Part shown: piece by piece, positions 1-11,164 of the stretch
Layout of the letters: every line of letters starts with the position of its first letter
Numbering within the stretch: the first letter of the stretch is position 1
Origin: Septoria linicola
Lineage: Eukaryota; Ascomycota; Dothideomycetes; Mycosphaerellales; Mycosphaerellaceae
Assembly (NCBI GenBank): GCA_024114885.1
Contig: CP099418.1
Coordinates: 3,782,001 to 3,846,000, forward strand
Reading direction: 5' to 3'
DNA length: 64,000 nt
Program-made: the position numbers and the translations under genes
Notes under the pieces: generated by a model
Databases searched by the model: none
Told to the model about the DNA's origin: nothing
What the model saw: only the letters and a program-made list of their open reading frames with translations

Positions 1-2261
1 GATGATCGGGAATTGCGAAGGCGACATCATGAATTAGATCAGCTTGTTGCCAGAGCTGGCGGCCAGCTCGAATCTGGTCGTTTGCTGTCGAATACGGAGC
101 TTGTCGAGGCGATTCTGCCTGACTTTGATCGACTGCTAGACTTCGGCTCAACACAGCGCTTAGCCGTTTGGGCAATGATCGATCGTGAGATTATCAGCAA
201 AGGATTTACATGCCCATCAAAGCTTGAGAACAAGCCAAATGACGAAGGTTGGAACAGCTGGATCGTGATATTAGACAGATTGAACGATGAGCCCAATCGA
301 CGGCATTTCAGGCATATCATGCAGACAATTGGGACCCGGTTGAAGCTCGAAGCGCTGAACCGGCGAGAATCGTCAGACAAGACCACCGCCTCGCCACGAT
401 CATTAGACTCGACTGAGCGCGGTATTGTCGCAATCCTGGTTCAACGCTTGATCAAAAAAGAAAGTGAGCAGGAATATAAAGCTCTTCCGATCATGGTTTG
501 GCTCAAGCGTCTATTCGCCGACGTATGGGATGGGAAGCCACTGGTAATGCAACAGTCATTAACCCACGTGATCTTGGAAATACTCCAGGAGATTCGACAT
601 GAAGCAGAAGGCCTGCAAGACGATGCTTTCAAGATGCCTTTGATACGTCTACGCATCGCTGACATGGATTTGGCCTTATCGCGGCTTCCTGCTGCTGACG
701 GAGTGACGAAGCACATTCTGGAGTATCAGTATCTCTTCGTGCCGGATGAACTTATCACATGCTTCCGTGCAGTGAACTTGCTGTCCATGAGGTGAGTATG
801 GCCGCCTGCTCAACTTTTACTCAGCTGAACATGAAAAGCCAGGCGAACTCCAAAGCAGTCAAGAATTGCGAATATCGCCGGCGTCGCAGCATCAGCCATG
901 GTGTGGACCTGGAACGGCACTCAGCACAGCTACAGCACGAAGAAGAACACTATCTGCTACTTTATGTCAGTCGCGAGCGAATGCTCAAGGATGCGTTCGA
1001 TCAATTGTGGCAACGACGAACGGGAGAACTGCGTCGACCTTTACGAGTGCGTATGGGAGCCGATGAACTCGACATCGGGCACGATTTGGGGTAAGTATCT
1101 TCAGGTCATGAAGCCGCGGCCCGAGCTGACTGGAGAGATAGAGGTGTGCAGGTGGAGTTCTTAAATATCGTTTGCAGACAAGTGTTTTCTGAAGAAGCAC
1201 GTAAGTGGCCACGTCCTTTAGATGCATTCAGAAACTGATGTCTGGCAGAACTGTTCACGACTGATGCACAAACTGGCGTAAGCTACCTTCGAGCTGGCAG
1301 CCTACAACCTCTACACATGTTTGAGCTCTTCGGGATGCTTCTGGCGTTAGCTGTATACAATGGCATCACATTGCCCATCCGACTACCTCTGATCTTCTAT
1401 CGCCTGCTCAGCTGCGACTTTGAAAAGTACACACTGCGCGGACTGGACTCACTGCGCCTGATCCAAGATGGCTGGCCAGCGTTGGCCAAGTCGTTGCAAA
1501 GCTTACGCGGTGAATTTGTGGACGATCTTGAGTTCGCATTTCCGATCGAAGCCAATGGTTTGCGTCTTTCATGCCTGCCTCTTGAGCCAAACGACTTGAC
1601 GCAGGCAAACGACAGGCGGAAGTTGAAGGTCGTCGACGCAACTGCAACAGGTCAACTTCACGGCGCTGTTGATATGACTCCGATAAAATATGCCTGGCCT
1701 GGATGGGAGCTCACATTCTCAGAGGAGGAGCCCCACGCCGTGACGCCAGAAGACGTCGAGAGATACATTCGAACCTACGCCTGGTGGCTATGCTACTCGT
1801 CAGTGCAGCCCCAATTAGAAGCACTTCTCCATGGCTTTCAAAGCAGTGAGCTCATCAGCAGGGACACTCTGTCCATATTGGGTCCTGAACACTTGAAAGC
1901 TTACGTGGAAGGTGCGGATTTCTTAGACATCCAGGACCTCAGGGCAGCTACTCGATACGACGGCTACGAGGCCAAACAAAAGTATATTCAATCGTTCTGG
2001 CGCATCGTGGCGGCGTGGACACAAGAGAAGCAGAAGCTGTTATTGAAATTCGTGACAGCGACTGAGAGGATCCCGATTGCTGGGGCAAGCCACTTGACGT
2101 TCATCATCAAGAGAGCCCATCCGGACAGCATAGATGCACTGCCTACGAGTTCGACATGTTTTGGAACTTTGCTACTGCCACGCTATGCCAGTCCGGAGAT
2201 CATGGCGGCCAAGTTGGATCTGGCGCTCAATTTTGGAGCAGAAGGGTTCGGGACGGGATAA
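1..2261 (+). CDS. HECT-domain E3 ubiquitin ligase (Hul4-like), 5' partial
   Basis: C-terminal part of a HECT ubiquitin ligase, which takes ubiquitin from an E2 onto a cysteine and passes it to substrates. Seen: four exons, 1-791, 839-1090, 1142-1200 and 1249-2261, join in frame. The HECT N-lobe starts near 970 (VSRERMLKDAFDQL, then DLGGVQVEF across the 1091-1141 intron) and continues with LFGMLLALAVYNGITLP. The catalytic cysteine lies in STCFG at 2157-2159, with 33 residues after it, as normal for HECT C-lobes. The first intron (792-838) has a weak aaag acceptor and is the least certain join. The reading frame is open at the left edge, so the N-terminus is missing and no substrate-binding domain can be judged. 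Hul4-type is inferred from the HECT sequence; it does not resemble the C2-WW Rsp5/HulA type in the visible part. Confidence 0.88.
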
Positions 2262-2399
2262 TCGACGGTCGTGGTGGTATGAGAGGAATGAATTGTCGAG
2301 CGTTATTGCCATGCATAGTGTGGGCTGGTTTATGGCATGACTTGAGGCCAGATCCGTTATGTTTTATGCGATGATTTCCATGAGTCTGACAGCTGTAGT

Positions 2400-3640
2400 C
2401 TAGAAGACTGTAGCACCACCTGAGCAGACCAACAAATGTCAGTGATGTTTCCAATGAACATGCCCTGCTATTCAGCAGACGTAGCGCACACTTACCGTCA
2501 ATGATGTGATCGGTCCCGTTGATATAACTCCCGCCGATCTTACTCGCCAACAGCACGCATATCCCGTCCAGTTCGCCCACAGAGCCCATCCGACCCATAG
2601 GATTGCGACTAGCCCACGTAGCTCTCGCATCTTTAATATTGCCTTCGCCGGCATTGAGAATCGTGTCCATGTAGCCCTTGACAAAAGGTTAGTCAAATAC
2701 CGAAAACGGTCACCCATCATTACTCCATTCACGCAACGACACATCCGAAGACAAAAAAAAGGGAAGAAGAAACAGCACAGAAAAGTTCAACTCACCGGCG
2801 AAATACTATTCACCCGAATCCCATCAACCGCCCACTCGGCAGCCAACGATTTCACCAGTGCCACAATCGCCGCTTTGGAGACGTTGTATGCAGCCTGCGG
2901 TTGCGGGAAATTGACATTGTGCGCGGAAATGGACGCTGTGAAAGTAATGCTCCCGCCAGATTTTTGCGCGCGCATTTGACGGGATGCGGCTTGCGCGACG
3001 AGGAAGGAGCCTGTGGTGTTGATGTCCAGGGTTTGGCGCCATTGGGTGGGCGTCATTTCGGAGGCGTGGTGGCAGCCAACGATTCCAGCAAAGCAAAAGA
3101 CATGGTCGATGGAACCTAGTGTCTGGACAACGGGCGTCACGGCTTCGGCGATGGCTTCTGCGTCGGTGACGTCTACGGCGATGCTGAAGACTCGCTGCTT
3201 GGGGAATTCTTGGGCGAGGGTCAGGATGGCGGGCTGGGAGCTGCGCAGGGTGGTTTCCAGATCCCAGAGACAGCAGCCTGATGCTCCGTGTTCGAGGAGA
3301 GCGCGAGCGGCGGAAAGGCCGAGGGTTCCTGCGCCGCCGGTGACTATGGACATGTGTTAATTTCTTGTGTCATTTGAGTGGAAAGGCTGGATCGCCTTGG
3401 CATGAATGTTGTAAGATCCTTCACTCACTCACGACATTGCCCTGTGGACAGACTTGCTTAGCGATGGTTTGATCATCTCAATGCTGTACTCACCTCGACT
3501 GCGAATCGAGCCAACACTCGACCTTCGGCGTTGAGATAGTGTGGGATTGGTGGCGGTGGGCCTGTCATGGATGATTCCGAACCATCTGAAAGGGTCATGA
3601 ATGGCAGAGTGCGACTTGTCAATGCATCTCGATCGGCCAT
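2400..3640 (-). CDS. Short-chain dehydrogenase/reductase (SDR)
   Basis: NAD(P)-dependent oxidoreductase of the classical SDR family; substrate unknown. I assemble five exons: 3640-3494, 3441-3429, 3343-2796, 2676-2496 and 2419-2400, giving 302 aa. Rossmann motif TGGAGTLG is at about residues 55-62, the NAG-equivalent FAGI at 138-141, and the catalytic Ser193, Tyr206 and Lys210 (AAYNVSKAA) are all present. The C-terminus IIDGGATVF is typical of the family. A simple ATG at 3353 would begin inside the first beta strand (MSIVTGG), so I prefer the upstream start at 3640. It adds a 45-residue N-terminal extension and restores EGNVVITGG through a 13-nt exon. All five exons are in frame and have GT-AG borders. 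Fungal SDRs with such N-terminal extensions are known, but the substrate cannot be inferred. Confidence 0.85.
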
Positions 3641-3794
3641 GATGGCGTTGATGTCGAGTTCAGTGCTTGTGAGTGAGGTCGACAGATAAGTCTGGTTTTG
3701 CTTTCGTCGCTTCAGTTGTGTTTGGCGTTGTATCTGTAGATCAGGATGGTGTTCTGTTGTATCATGGATGATTGCTTATATGTCGAAGAAACAT

Positions 3795-4081
3795 TCACAT
3801 GTGGGGCGACAATCGCCCTTTGCGGATGCAGGCTCGCCAGACGAGAAAGGCAAGTAGGCCGAATCCGAGAAGTGGGCTCTTCTTCGCAGCAATAATGATG
3901 ACCCTCGCAGACAGCCATAGTAGTGACTCTGCTCGCACCCCAACAACTGCAGTCAAGTAGATGTGGGCACTTCACTTACTAGCAGATGATTGAGGTCAAT
4001 GGGAGCTCTGACAGGCACTGAACGTGCGCTTTCATGGATGGTATGTACAATGGTATTTCTACAGCTCTCATTATCGGCCAT
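3795..4081 (-). CDS. Tentative small single-span membrane protein (77 aa)
   Basis: Two exons (4081-3980 and 3926-3795) join in frame around a 53-nt intron with a strong GTAAGT donor and a gcagag acceptor, giving 77 residues. The second half contains a hydrophobic stretch (SPLLGFGLLAFLVWRA) flanked by basic residues, which reads like one membrane span with a short basic tail (RKGRLSPHM). I do not recognise the family. The ATG is only about 8 nt beyond the NDUFS3 stop on the same strand, so the region would also be NDUFS3 3' UTR. That makes an independent transcript doubtful unless its own 5' end lies inside NDUFS3. No RNA evidence is available here; it could be chance. Confidence 0.3.
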
Positions 4082-4088
4082 TGACCTC

Positions 4089-5116
4089 TCACTTTTTCTT
4101 CTCCTCTTCCTTGGGTGGCTCTGGCTTTGGCGTAGGCAGTTTGAACTATGATCTGGTCAGCTTACAATCCTGGGGGGGAGAGGCAGTCGAAGCAATGTCA
4201 CTCACTGTATCCGGTTTCCGTTCGTGACCAGGTCCAACCTGTATTGCATGTTAGCTGCGGTTGCATTTCTTGTGCATGAGCATCGCCGGATGCTCACCTG
4301 CTCCCACGCAGCAGAGCCGCCCTCAAAGTTGCGGAAGGCCTGTGTCAACTCCAATGGCTCCACCACTATTCGCTTCTTCTCCTCGTCGTATCTGATTTCC
4401 GTGTATCCTGTCAGGGGAAAGTCCTTTCGCAGTGGGTGGCCGTCAAAGCCGTAGTCGGTCAGAATTCGACGCAGATCTGGGTGGTCGACGAAGAAGACGC
4501 CAAACAAATCGTAGACCTCTCGCTCGTACCAGTTTGCACCGTCGTACAGGCTCGTGATGGATGGCACGGGGGTAGCCTCGTCGGCGTACGTCTTGACGCG
4601 GATGCGGGCGTTGTGGCGGACGGAGAGCATGTTGTAGACAACCTCGAAGCGCTGGTCGCGGGTGGGATAGTCGACCGCAGTGATGTCGGCGATGCAGGTG
4701 AACTCGGCGGCGGTGTGGTACTTGAGGAAGCTGAAGGTGGGAATAACAGCGGCGGGCGGGATGTAGATGGTGAGCTCGTCCTTCCACACGGAGAACTGCT
4801 GGATGTACTTGGGCAGACACGAGATGAGGTACTGGCCATATTGGTGCAGACTGTCGGCCTTGGCCTGGTACTTGTCGGCCGGATTGACAATGGGCGCGCT
4901 CGGCTTGTCGGGCTGTGGTCGCTGGGCATGGCGCATGTTCTGCAGGTCGCCAATGTTGCCGGCGAGCTCCTTGGTCCGGCTGGCCGATGTCGTGAAGGCG
5001 CGAAGGCCATTGCGGGCGGAGGAGGAGGAGCTGGTGGCGGAGGTGGTGGTGGTGGTGGCAGTCCGCGCCGTGCGCACCAGACTCGACCGTGCTGCTGCTG
5101 CTGCTGCTGCTGCCAT
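4089..5116 (-). CDS. NADH:ubiquinone oxidoreductase 30 kDa subunit (NDUFS3), mitochondrial
   Basis: Core subunit of the peripheral arm of respiratory complex I (NDUFS3; Neurospora 30.4/31 kDa subunit). Exons 5116-4298, 4238-4206 and 4145-4089 give 302 aa. The family signature is clear around YEREVYDLFGVFFVDHP followed by LRRILTDYGF, and the tail ends in a Lys/Glu-rich stretch as in fungal homologues. I chose the ATG at 5116, with A at -3, because it gives an Ala/Arg/Ser/Thr-rich presequence. An in-frame ATG at 5218 would add 34 residues without targeting character. The presequence begins with an eight-alanine run coded by a GCA repeat. The last two introns are short and phase 0. It is divergent from NOT4, with about 425 bp between the start codons. 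Confidence 0.95.
5091..5113. repeat. CTG/GCA trinucleotide run in NDUFS3 presequence
   Basis: About 23 nt of perfect GCT/CTG repeat on the plus strand, read on the minus strand as alanine codons just after the NDUFS3 start. Run length may vary between strains. Confidence 0.9.
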
Positions 5117-5540
5117 GCTGTGTGTCGTCGGGCAGACAGTCAATGGGTCGTTGTGTCGCGTGGAATGGTGCTGGTCATGCTGTCCTGCACTTCCACTTCC
5201 TCTCATCATCGTCAGCAAGTTACTGCGTCCTGATTGGCTGAAGGGACGGCCCGTCTCCTCGCCCTCGCCCTCTGAGAGTGCTGCTGCTGCTGCTGCTGCT
5301 GCTTGCTGGCTAACTTAGTTACTGCTGCACTTCACGAACTTGCCTCGTCGGTCTCTGTCTCTGTCCACTCCATCGACCACCACAACACACCCCTCCCCAC
5401 TGCCGCTGATCACCACCACCACCGCATTACCACCGCCGCTTTGCACTTCCGACGACCCATCAACGCGTTGCCCGCTGCGCCCTCGCGCATCTCTCCCGCT
5501 CCCGCACACGCACACGCACCCGCACACGCACACTGCCGCC
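5117..5540. promoter_or_regulatory. Divergent promoter between NDUFS3 and NOT4
   Basis: The 424 bp between two head-to-head genes hold pyrimidine-rich tracts on the plus strand, a second (GCT)8 run at 5280-5303, and a C/A-rich alternating tract at about 5508-5534 just before the NOT4 ATG. I see no clear TATA box. Both genes must start transcription here. Confidence 0.6.
5280..5303. repeat. (GCT)8 microsatellite
   Basis: Perfect trinucleotide run in the NDUFS3/NOT4 intergenic region, outside any coding frame I accept. Confidence 0.9.
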
Positions 5541-8055
5541 ATGTCGCGCTCGCAGCAGGATCAGTTCATCGACGATGACGAGGAGGAGACGTGTCCGCTG
5601 TGCGTCGAGGAGTTTGACCTCACAGACAAGGGCTTCCGCCCGTGTCCTTGCGGCTATCAGGTGCGCGCCCCTTCGCATGAGCTGCCATCTCAATCTGTGG
5701 CAGTGCCGGGGAAGCTCCCGATCCACTAACAGCACCCACTAGATCTGCCAGTTCTGCTACCACAATGTGAAAACGAACATGAACGGCCTGTGTCCCGCCT
5801 GCCGACGGCCCTACAATGACGCCGACATTGAGTACAAAGTCATCACGCCCGAAGAAACGGCCGCGCACAAGGCACGTCAGGCTCATAAGCAGAAGAAAAC
5901 GCTGCAGGCACTGCAAAAGGAGAAGCAAAAGGCCGAAGCCGACAATTTGAGTCGCAAGCATCTGGCCGGAATGCGAGTGGTCCAAAAGAACCTGGTCTAT
6001 GTGACAGGTTTGAGCCCGACTTCGCAGGAAGACCAGCTGCTGCAAACGCTGCGCGGCGACCAGTACTTTGGCCAGTACGGCAAGATTATCAAAATCGTCG
6101 TCAGCAAAGCAAAAGACCCGTCACATCCTCACTCGGTCGGCGTCTATGTCACATACGAGCACAAAGAAGATGCCGCCTCGTGCATCACTGCTGTGGACGG
6201 CTCGAAGAATGGCGACCGCACGCTGCGAGCCCAGTTTGGTACCACCAAATACTGCTCAGCCTACCTGAGAGGGGAGAACTGCACCAACCGCAATTGCATG
6301 TTCTTACACGAGCCGGGCGAAGCGAATGAAAGCTACTCACGTGCCGACCTTTCCGCCCTCAATGCCGGCTCATCGCAGTCTGGATCAGGGCGACCACCGC
6401 CTCCGCAGTCTCAGCAGCCTGTTGCCTCTGCCGCACCCCCGATGATGCGCCAGGGTAGTAGCGACCAGCACCCCTCTAGCCCAGCACTGGATCGGCCAGC
6501 TCTGCCCTCGACGGCGAGCTGGGCTTCAAGATTGCCGCAATCCAGTCGAGCCGAGAGCCGCAGTACCAGTGGCACACAAGAAAGTCCGGCGCCTGTCATG
6601 TCCACTCCTGCTGCCACGCAGCCCGAGGTCGCCATCGAGCAAGAGCCTTCACCGCCACCGATACCAGAGGAAGTAGCAGAAGAGGTTGCTCCAGCGTCGC
6701 CGCCAGTCCCGGCCCTTTCGCCCCAACCACGTCGACCACAGTTCTCTCCTATTCATGCACTTCTGAAGGGTATTAAGCTGGAAGACTTCCGGCTCGTCTG
6801 GTCGCCAAGCTGTCTGACCGAGAACGAACAAAATATGATCAAGAACTTTCCCCCTTTGTTCGACGAAAATGGCGGCGCGAAGCGCAGGCTTCGGAGACAG
6901 CGCGAAGAGGAGAGCCGTCGTATTGAACAGGATGTGCAAGCATTCCAGCAGCCTCCACCAGTGGAATCTGATGACAACCCAGAAATGAGTGGCAGCTTGC
7001 AGCTGGGAGGCGAACCAGAAGAGAGGCAGGGTTCCGGCCCGTTGCATCAGAGCGCTATCCATCCTCCGGGACCAGAAGGCGTCGACCCGCGGTTCCAGTA
7101 CGCTGGTGCAACGACCTCAAGCCCTGGCGCGAGTGAACGCGGCCTTACTGCGCAACAGCATCAGCAGATGCTTTTACAGACGCTAAAGCCCGCTACAGGA
7201 AACGCCGGATTCATGAATAATCCCGCTCAGCAGACCACGTTCAACCCCTCTACCTTTCCTCCTCAGCAGCAGCAGCAGCAGCAACAGCAGCAGTCGAACA
7301 ACGCGGCGCCACTCGGGCATCAACGAAATGTCTCGCGATACTCCTTTGCTAACGACACGTCTTCGGCTTCATCCGCAGTCAAGCCTGTCGCCAATTCCAA
7401 GTTGATGAATCAGCAATCTGCTATGATGCCTCCGCCCGGCGGCAACCACTTCGCTACACAGCACCAGCAACCTCACGGCCAATTCTACACCAGTAACGTG
7501 CAGGGACCACCTCCAGGATTGAAGACGACTGGCACACCACCCGTAAGCGGCAATCTCACCTTTGGGCAGGGCCACGGCTTTGCCACCGGAGGCCTGCAGT
7601 ATGGCGCTGGCGCGAACCGTAACCAGCAGGATAATTACTATAGGGACTTGATGCGTGGCAATGACGGGACTGCTGGAGGACGGGAGCCTAAGCGTGAGTT
7701 ACAATCCCTCCCCAACTACAACACTACACAATCACATGCAGCGTTCATGGCGAGCCAACCCAATGCTTACCCTGCCCCACCCTATGCAAATCTTGGTGCT
7801 TTTGGCGATGGCGATAAGCAACGGAAAAAGAAGGGAAAGAAGCACAGACACGCTAACACTTCCTCCTCTTCAGGAGGTGGTATGATCGATGTGTCAGATC
7901 CCGGAGCCAGCCATCTCCTTTCATCAAGAATGCATCAGGGTGCGGGCGGGTTCAGCGGAGGTGCGTTTGCCGGCCAAGCCGTGGGCGCTGCAGGTGGGTT
8001 ATACTCTGGCATGCATGGCGGCGGCGGCGGCGGCGGTTACAACGGGCGCTGGTAG
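5541..8055 (+). CDS. NOT4/CNOT4 RING E3 ubiquitin ligase of the CCR4-NOT complex
   Basis: Ubiquitin ligase subunit of CCR4-NOT, acting in mRNA decay and co-translational quality control. Exons 5541-5660 and 5743-8055 give 810 aa. A C4C4 RING (CPLC, PCPC, CQFC, CPAC) spans about residues 18-60. It is followed by a basic helical linker, an RRM at about 123-205 (NLVYVTGL) and a CCCH finger at about 211-229 (C-x8-C-x5-C-x3-H). The rest is Pro/Gln/Ser-rich, with a ten-Gln run at 7264-7293, a basic QRKKKGKKHRHANTSSS block and a Gly run before the final GRW. The start ATG follows GCCGCC, a good context. A GT-AG pair at 7694-7741 (48 nt, frame-preserving) could be an optional intron. A strong donor at 7994 may join this gene to the frame at 8636 (see that entry), giving about 1,536 aa instead. 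Confidence 0.93.
7264..7293 (+). repeat. CAG/CAA polyglutamine tract in NOT4
   Basis: Ten glutamine codons in a row, mostly CAG with one CAA, within the disordered tail of NOT4. Confidence 0.9.
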
Positions 8056-8635
8056 AGCGTGGCGCAGCGGCGGCCTTTTTGCGATTTTCCCATTCCCCTT
8101 TGTTCTCTGCATTGGCAACAGTGGGGCAGCCGGCGCCCGCTTGACTTTCTTGTGCTTCAGCGAAACAGCTTTGTCTTTTCTTGCAAGGTGTTTACGGAAT
8201 TGAGAGGGACCACCTGGGCCAGTGCCAAGTGTTGGCCGCTGGCAGGTGTAGTCGTCGATCGACGGGGCATTGAGTTGCCAGCTTTTCGATTGTGGTCAGC
8301 GCAGAGCAGATTTCACGGCGTCATGATTTCTTGGCCGAGGGCAATGTTTCAACGCCCTCGATGAGGTCTACAGCATGCCGCTTCTTGTACGTATATCACA
8401 GACTTCCTTTAGCGGCTGATAGATTGACGAAAGATAGTTTCATGGCTTCAAGCTTCTTGATTCTGCTCACGCGTGCAATGGCCGAAGACGTGCAATGTAC
8501 CTAGTCATAGTCTTCCGTGGCTTCTTGTGCCTCGAACATTCACGTAGAGCAGACTAGATCGCTTGCCCCATGCATGCAAGAGGAGGAATCGATTCGCTAT
8601 TCGATCGAACTCTGCTGACTGAGGTGCTGTGACAG
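8056..8635 (+). other. Gap between NOT4 and the next frame: 3' UTR/promoter or long intron
   Basis: No coding frame of note in 580 bp. The right end reads as an intron 3' end: a CTGAC branch-like site near 8615, then an acceptor cag at 8633-8635. Because the following frame has no ATG, part of this gap must be intron. Whether it is a NOT4 intron starting at 7994 or 8036, or a short intron after a small separate first exon (for example an ATG at about 8478), cannot be settled from sequence alone. Confidence 0.6.
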
Positions 8636-10875
8636 ATGAGAACTTTCCTCCATTGCGGCCTCCAACCCGACAAGTATCGCTCGACGAATCTCGTCGGTCC
8701 ACGCCTCCAATTCCGCCTGGATTCGAAGGACATGTCGGGATCGAGAGTCGACGTGGCACGCCGTCAGTGCCTCCCGGTCTGACCAGGCCTAGCGCTTTGC
8801 CCGACCTAGAAGGAACTTCATCGCGTCCAACCTCACGTCCTTCAAGCAGAGCCAGTCTGCGAAGACAGACCTCTCAAATCTTACCGGCATTGCCTTTACG
8901 GCCAGGAACACCCCACAGAGTCGCCACGCCTTCCAAGCTTGACCATCAACAGGATGTCGACCAGACCACATTGCATGAGACACCGACAAAGTCCTCGCGG
9001 CCAAGACTGTCCTCTGATTTGAAGGTCGCAAACTCTGCAGACTCGGTCGAGCGTGTGCTTGAGCCGCAGGCCTCCGAGACGCTGGCCTCGACTGAGGCAA
9101 TCCCTGATGTCGATGTCGCGAGGACGCAGGTCGCGAAGCCGGTCCCGACGGTCCAGAAATCGACAACCAAGCCTGGAGATGATTCACCAGCCGGCGTCGA
9201 TGATTCCAAGAGCCCGGAAAAAGTTACCAAGTCGAAGAAGCCCAACGAAAAGGTCGACTCTGCCAAACGAAAGCATCCCGGTAAACTGGACATTACTGCC
9301 GCCGTTGCCAACAATGATGCTTCATCTCCAGCGACAGCCGGCGCAGATACACAGCGGAAGACGCAACCTACTGCGACAACCGCCGCAGTACCAACACCGC
9401 CTCAGCCCAAGCATTCAGAGAGTCCCATGGCTTCACCTGCCATTAGAACCGCTCCTCGAACACTTCGCGTAGTACAGACTCCTAAAGCGGAGACACCGTC
9501 GGCTGTTGCACCTTCATTACCTAGTATGGCATCTGCTGTGGCGGCCCATAAGCTACCATCGCGGCAGCCTAGCGTTGCATCGATTGTACTCCCGGGCACT
9601 CCATCCAGCGAACACATCTCCATGTCCGACAACATTTCCATGGCCTCAACGTCTCAATCTCGTGCCAACTCGCCACCACCACCAGCAGTCAGCAAGGTGG
9701 GTTCGGCGCCTGTGAGGGCCAAGACGAAGAGCCAGCAAAAGAAGGATCGACAAGAACGCGCAAAGGCTCTGGAAGAGGAGAAGGCGAAGGGCGATGAGGC
9801 CAACAATGCGCAATCGGACGAGCCCGTGATTGAAGCTATTCAGAGTCGCAAGAAGAAGGCGAAGAAGGAGAAGGAAGTTCGGCCGAAGCCGAAAGCTACC
9901 GCTGCGGCCACAACGGCAACGGCAGACACAACGCCCACGACCAGCCGGCCACCGTCTCCGAAGATCAAACCAGTCGCTGAAGCCCCGTTCGTCCCTGAGC
10001 CGGAACCAGTGCCAGCTCAAGAATCGAAGCCTGCGACTCCCGTTCGCACCACGCCCTCCCCACCACAAGTCTTGCACTCTTCAAGCGGCCCTTCACCACC
10101 AGCGACACCGACGCTGACGCCAGCACAAATGCTGGCCGAGATGAAATCGTCAGCACCGCAACTCCAGAAGTGCATCGACAACTTTTTCCGAGTGACGACT
10201 GGCAAAGACTTCAAGACACATCACAACATATCGCACAAGGACCTCGTCAATCACTGGCAGGCTGAGCTCAAGTTTAATCTTACCAAGAATGATGTGGATG
10301 CGTTGTTGAAGGGAAAGGTACCGGCCATTCACTATGGTGGCGAAGAAGGCCGAGCTTTCGATCGGGGGATGATCACACCATCGGGTGCCAGTCTGCGAGC
10401 TCTGACCAAGGATCTCGAGAGTCGCTTCCTCGAACTCGAACGAGCTCTCCGGGAGATGCCAGAAGAATCGCGGTTCAGATCAACCAAGCCTCAGAACGAC
10501 ATGAAACTGCCTTTCATCGACCTCGAGGCTATGAGGCGCCAATTTGAGAACGGCGCCGGTCGTGGTCCCAGCGTTATGGAACAGATGGTGCAGGACGGTG
10601 CCACGATGAAGAAAGGGGCATTCCTGGTTGACGAGGCCAGCAAGTACATCAACGAATTCGTCATGCCTCCTGTCACGCCACCGCCATCCGCTGTGAACAC
10701 CACGCGTGCACATCAGGCCCCTGCATCTGCATCCGGACCGTCAGCCGAGCAAGTCGCACCAAGTTTAGACATTGCGGAGAGGCAGTTGAAGGAAGCGCAA
10801 AGACATGCCGAAGAGAAGGAGAACGCGCTGAGGAAAATAATCAAGAAGAACAAGAAACTGCTCGGTGTCGCTTGA
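8636..10875 (+). CDS. Low-complexity protein with a conserved C-terminal region; probable spliced 3' part of NOT4 or separate gene
   Basis: A 745-codon frame that opens at a splice acceptor, not at an ATG. The open frame runs back only to a GTG at 8629, so at least one upstream exon exists. It begins DENFPPLRPPTRQ and is Ser/Pro/Thr-rich for about 480 residues, with a Lys/Glu-rich helical patch near 9720-9870 (KKDRQERAKALEEEK). A compact part follows at about 10110-10690 (QMLAEMKSSAPQLQKC ... DVDALLKGKVPAIHYGG ... RALTKDLESRFLELERAL). It ends with a charged helix (EEKENALRKIIKKNKK). The acceptor needs an upstream exon ending in phase 1. NOT4 has a strong CAG|GTGGGT donor at 7994 in exactly that phase, which would restore GAA-D-ENFPPL. 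Long NOT4 models of about 1,500 aa in other filamentous fungi are my recollection, not checked. No function is assigned to the compact region. Confidence 0.75.
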
Positions 10876-11164
10876 GCCGAGCTTCGCTAGGAGGAGGAGG
10901 AGGATCAGGCAACGACACTATCACGAGATCATGATGTGCGATATTCACGATGACACGGAACAGTCGCAGCGATCATTAGTGGCAGAAGTCAGGATGAACT
11001 CTCGTTGACAGATCGGATGGCTAATCATAGCTAGACTATTGCTACTTCGGGTAAGTATTACTGACAATCTGAGTCGGCGTATCGTCTCATCGACATGATT
11101 CATAACGTCCTCCAGTTCATGATTCCATTTCCTTCTTCATGTGTTACAAATGCTCACTCTACTG

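Noticed and set aside
3344..3353. ATG at 3353 as start of the SDR
   Set aside because: It truncates the first Rossmann strand, and an in-frame upstream exon chain gives a complete fold.
7694..7873. 180-nt in-frame intron in NOT4 ending at a branch-like and pyrimidine-rich acceptor
   Set aside because: It would remove the KKKGKKHRHANTSSS block, which I recall as a recurring part of fungal NOT4 tails.
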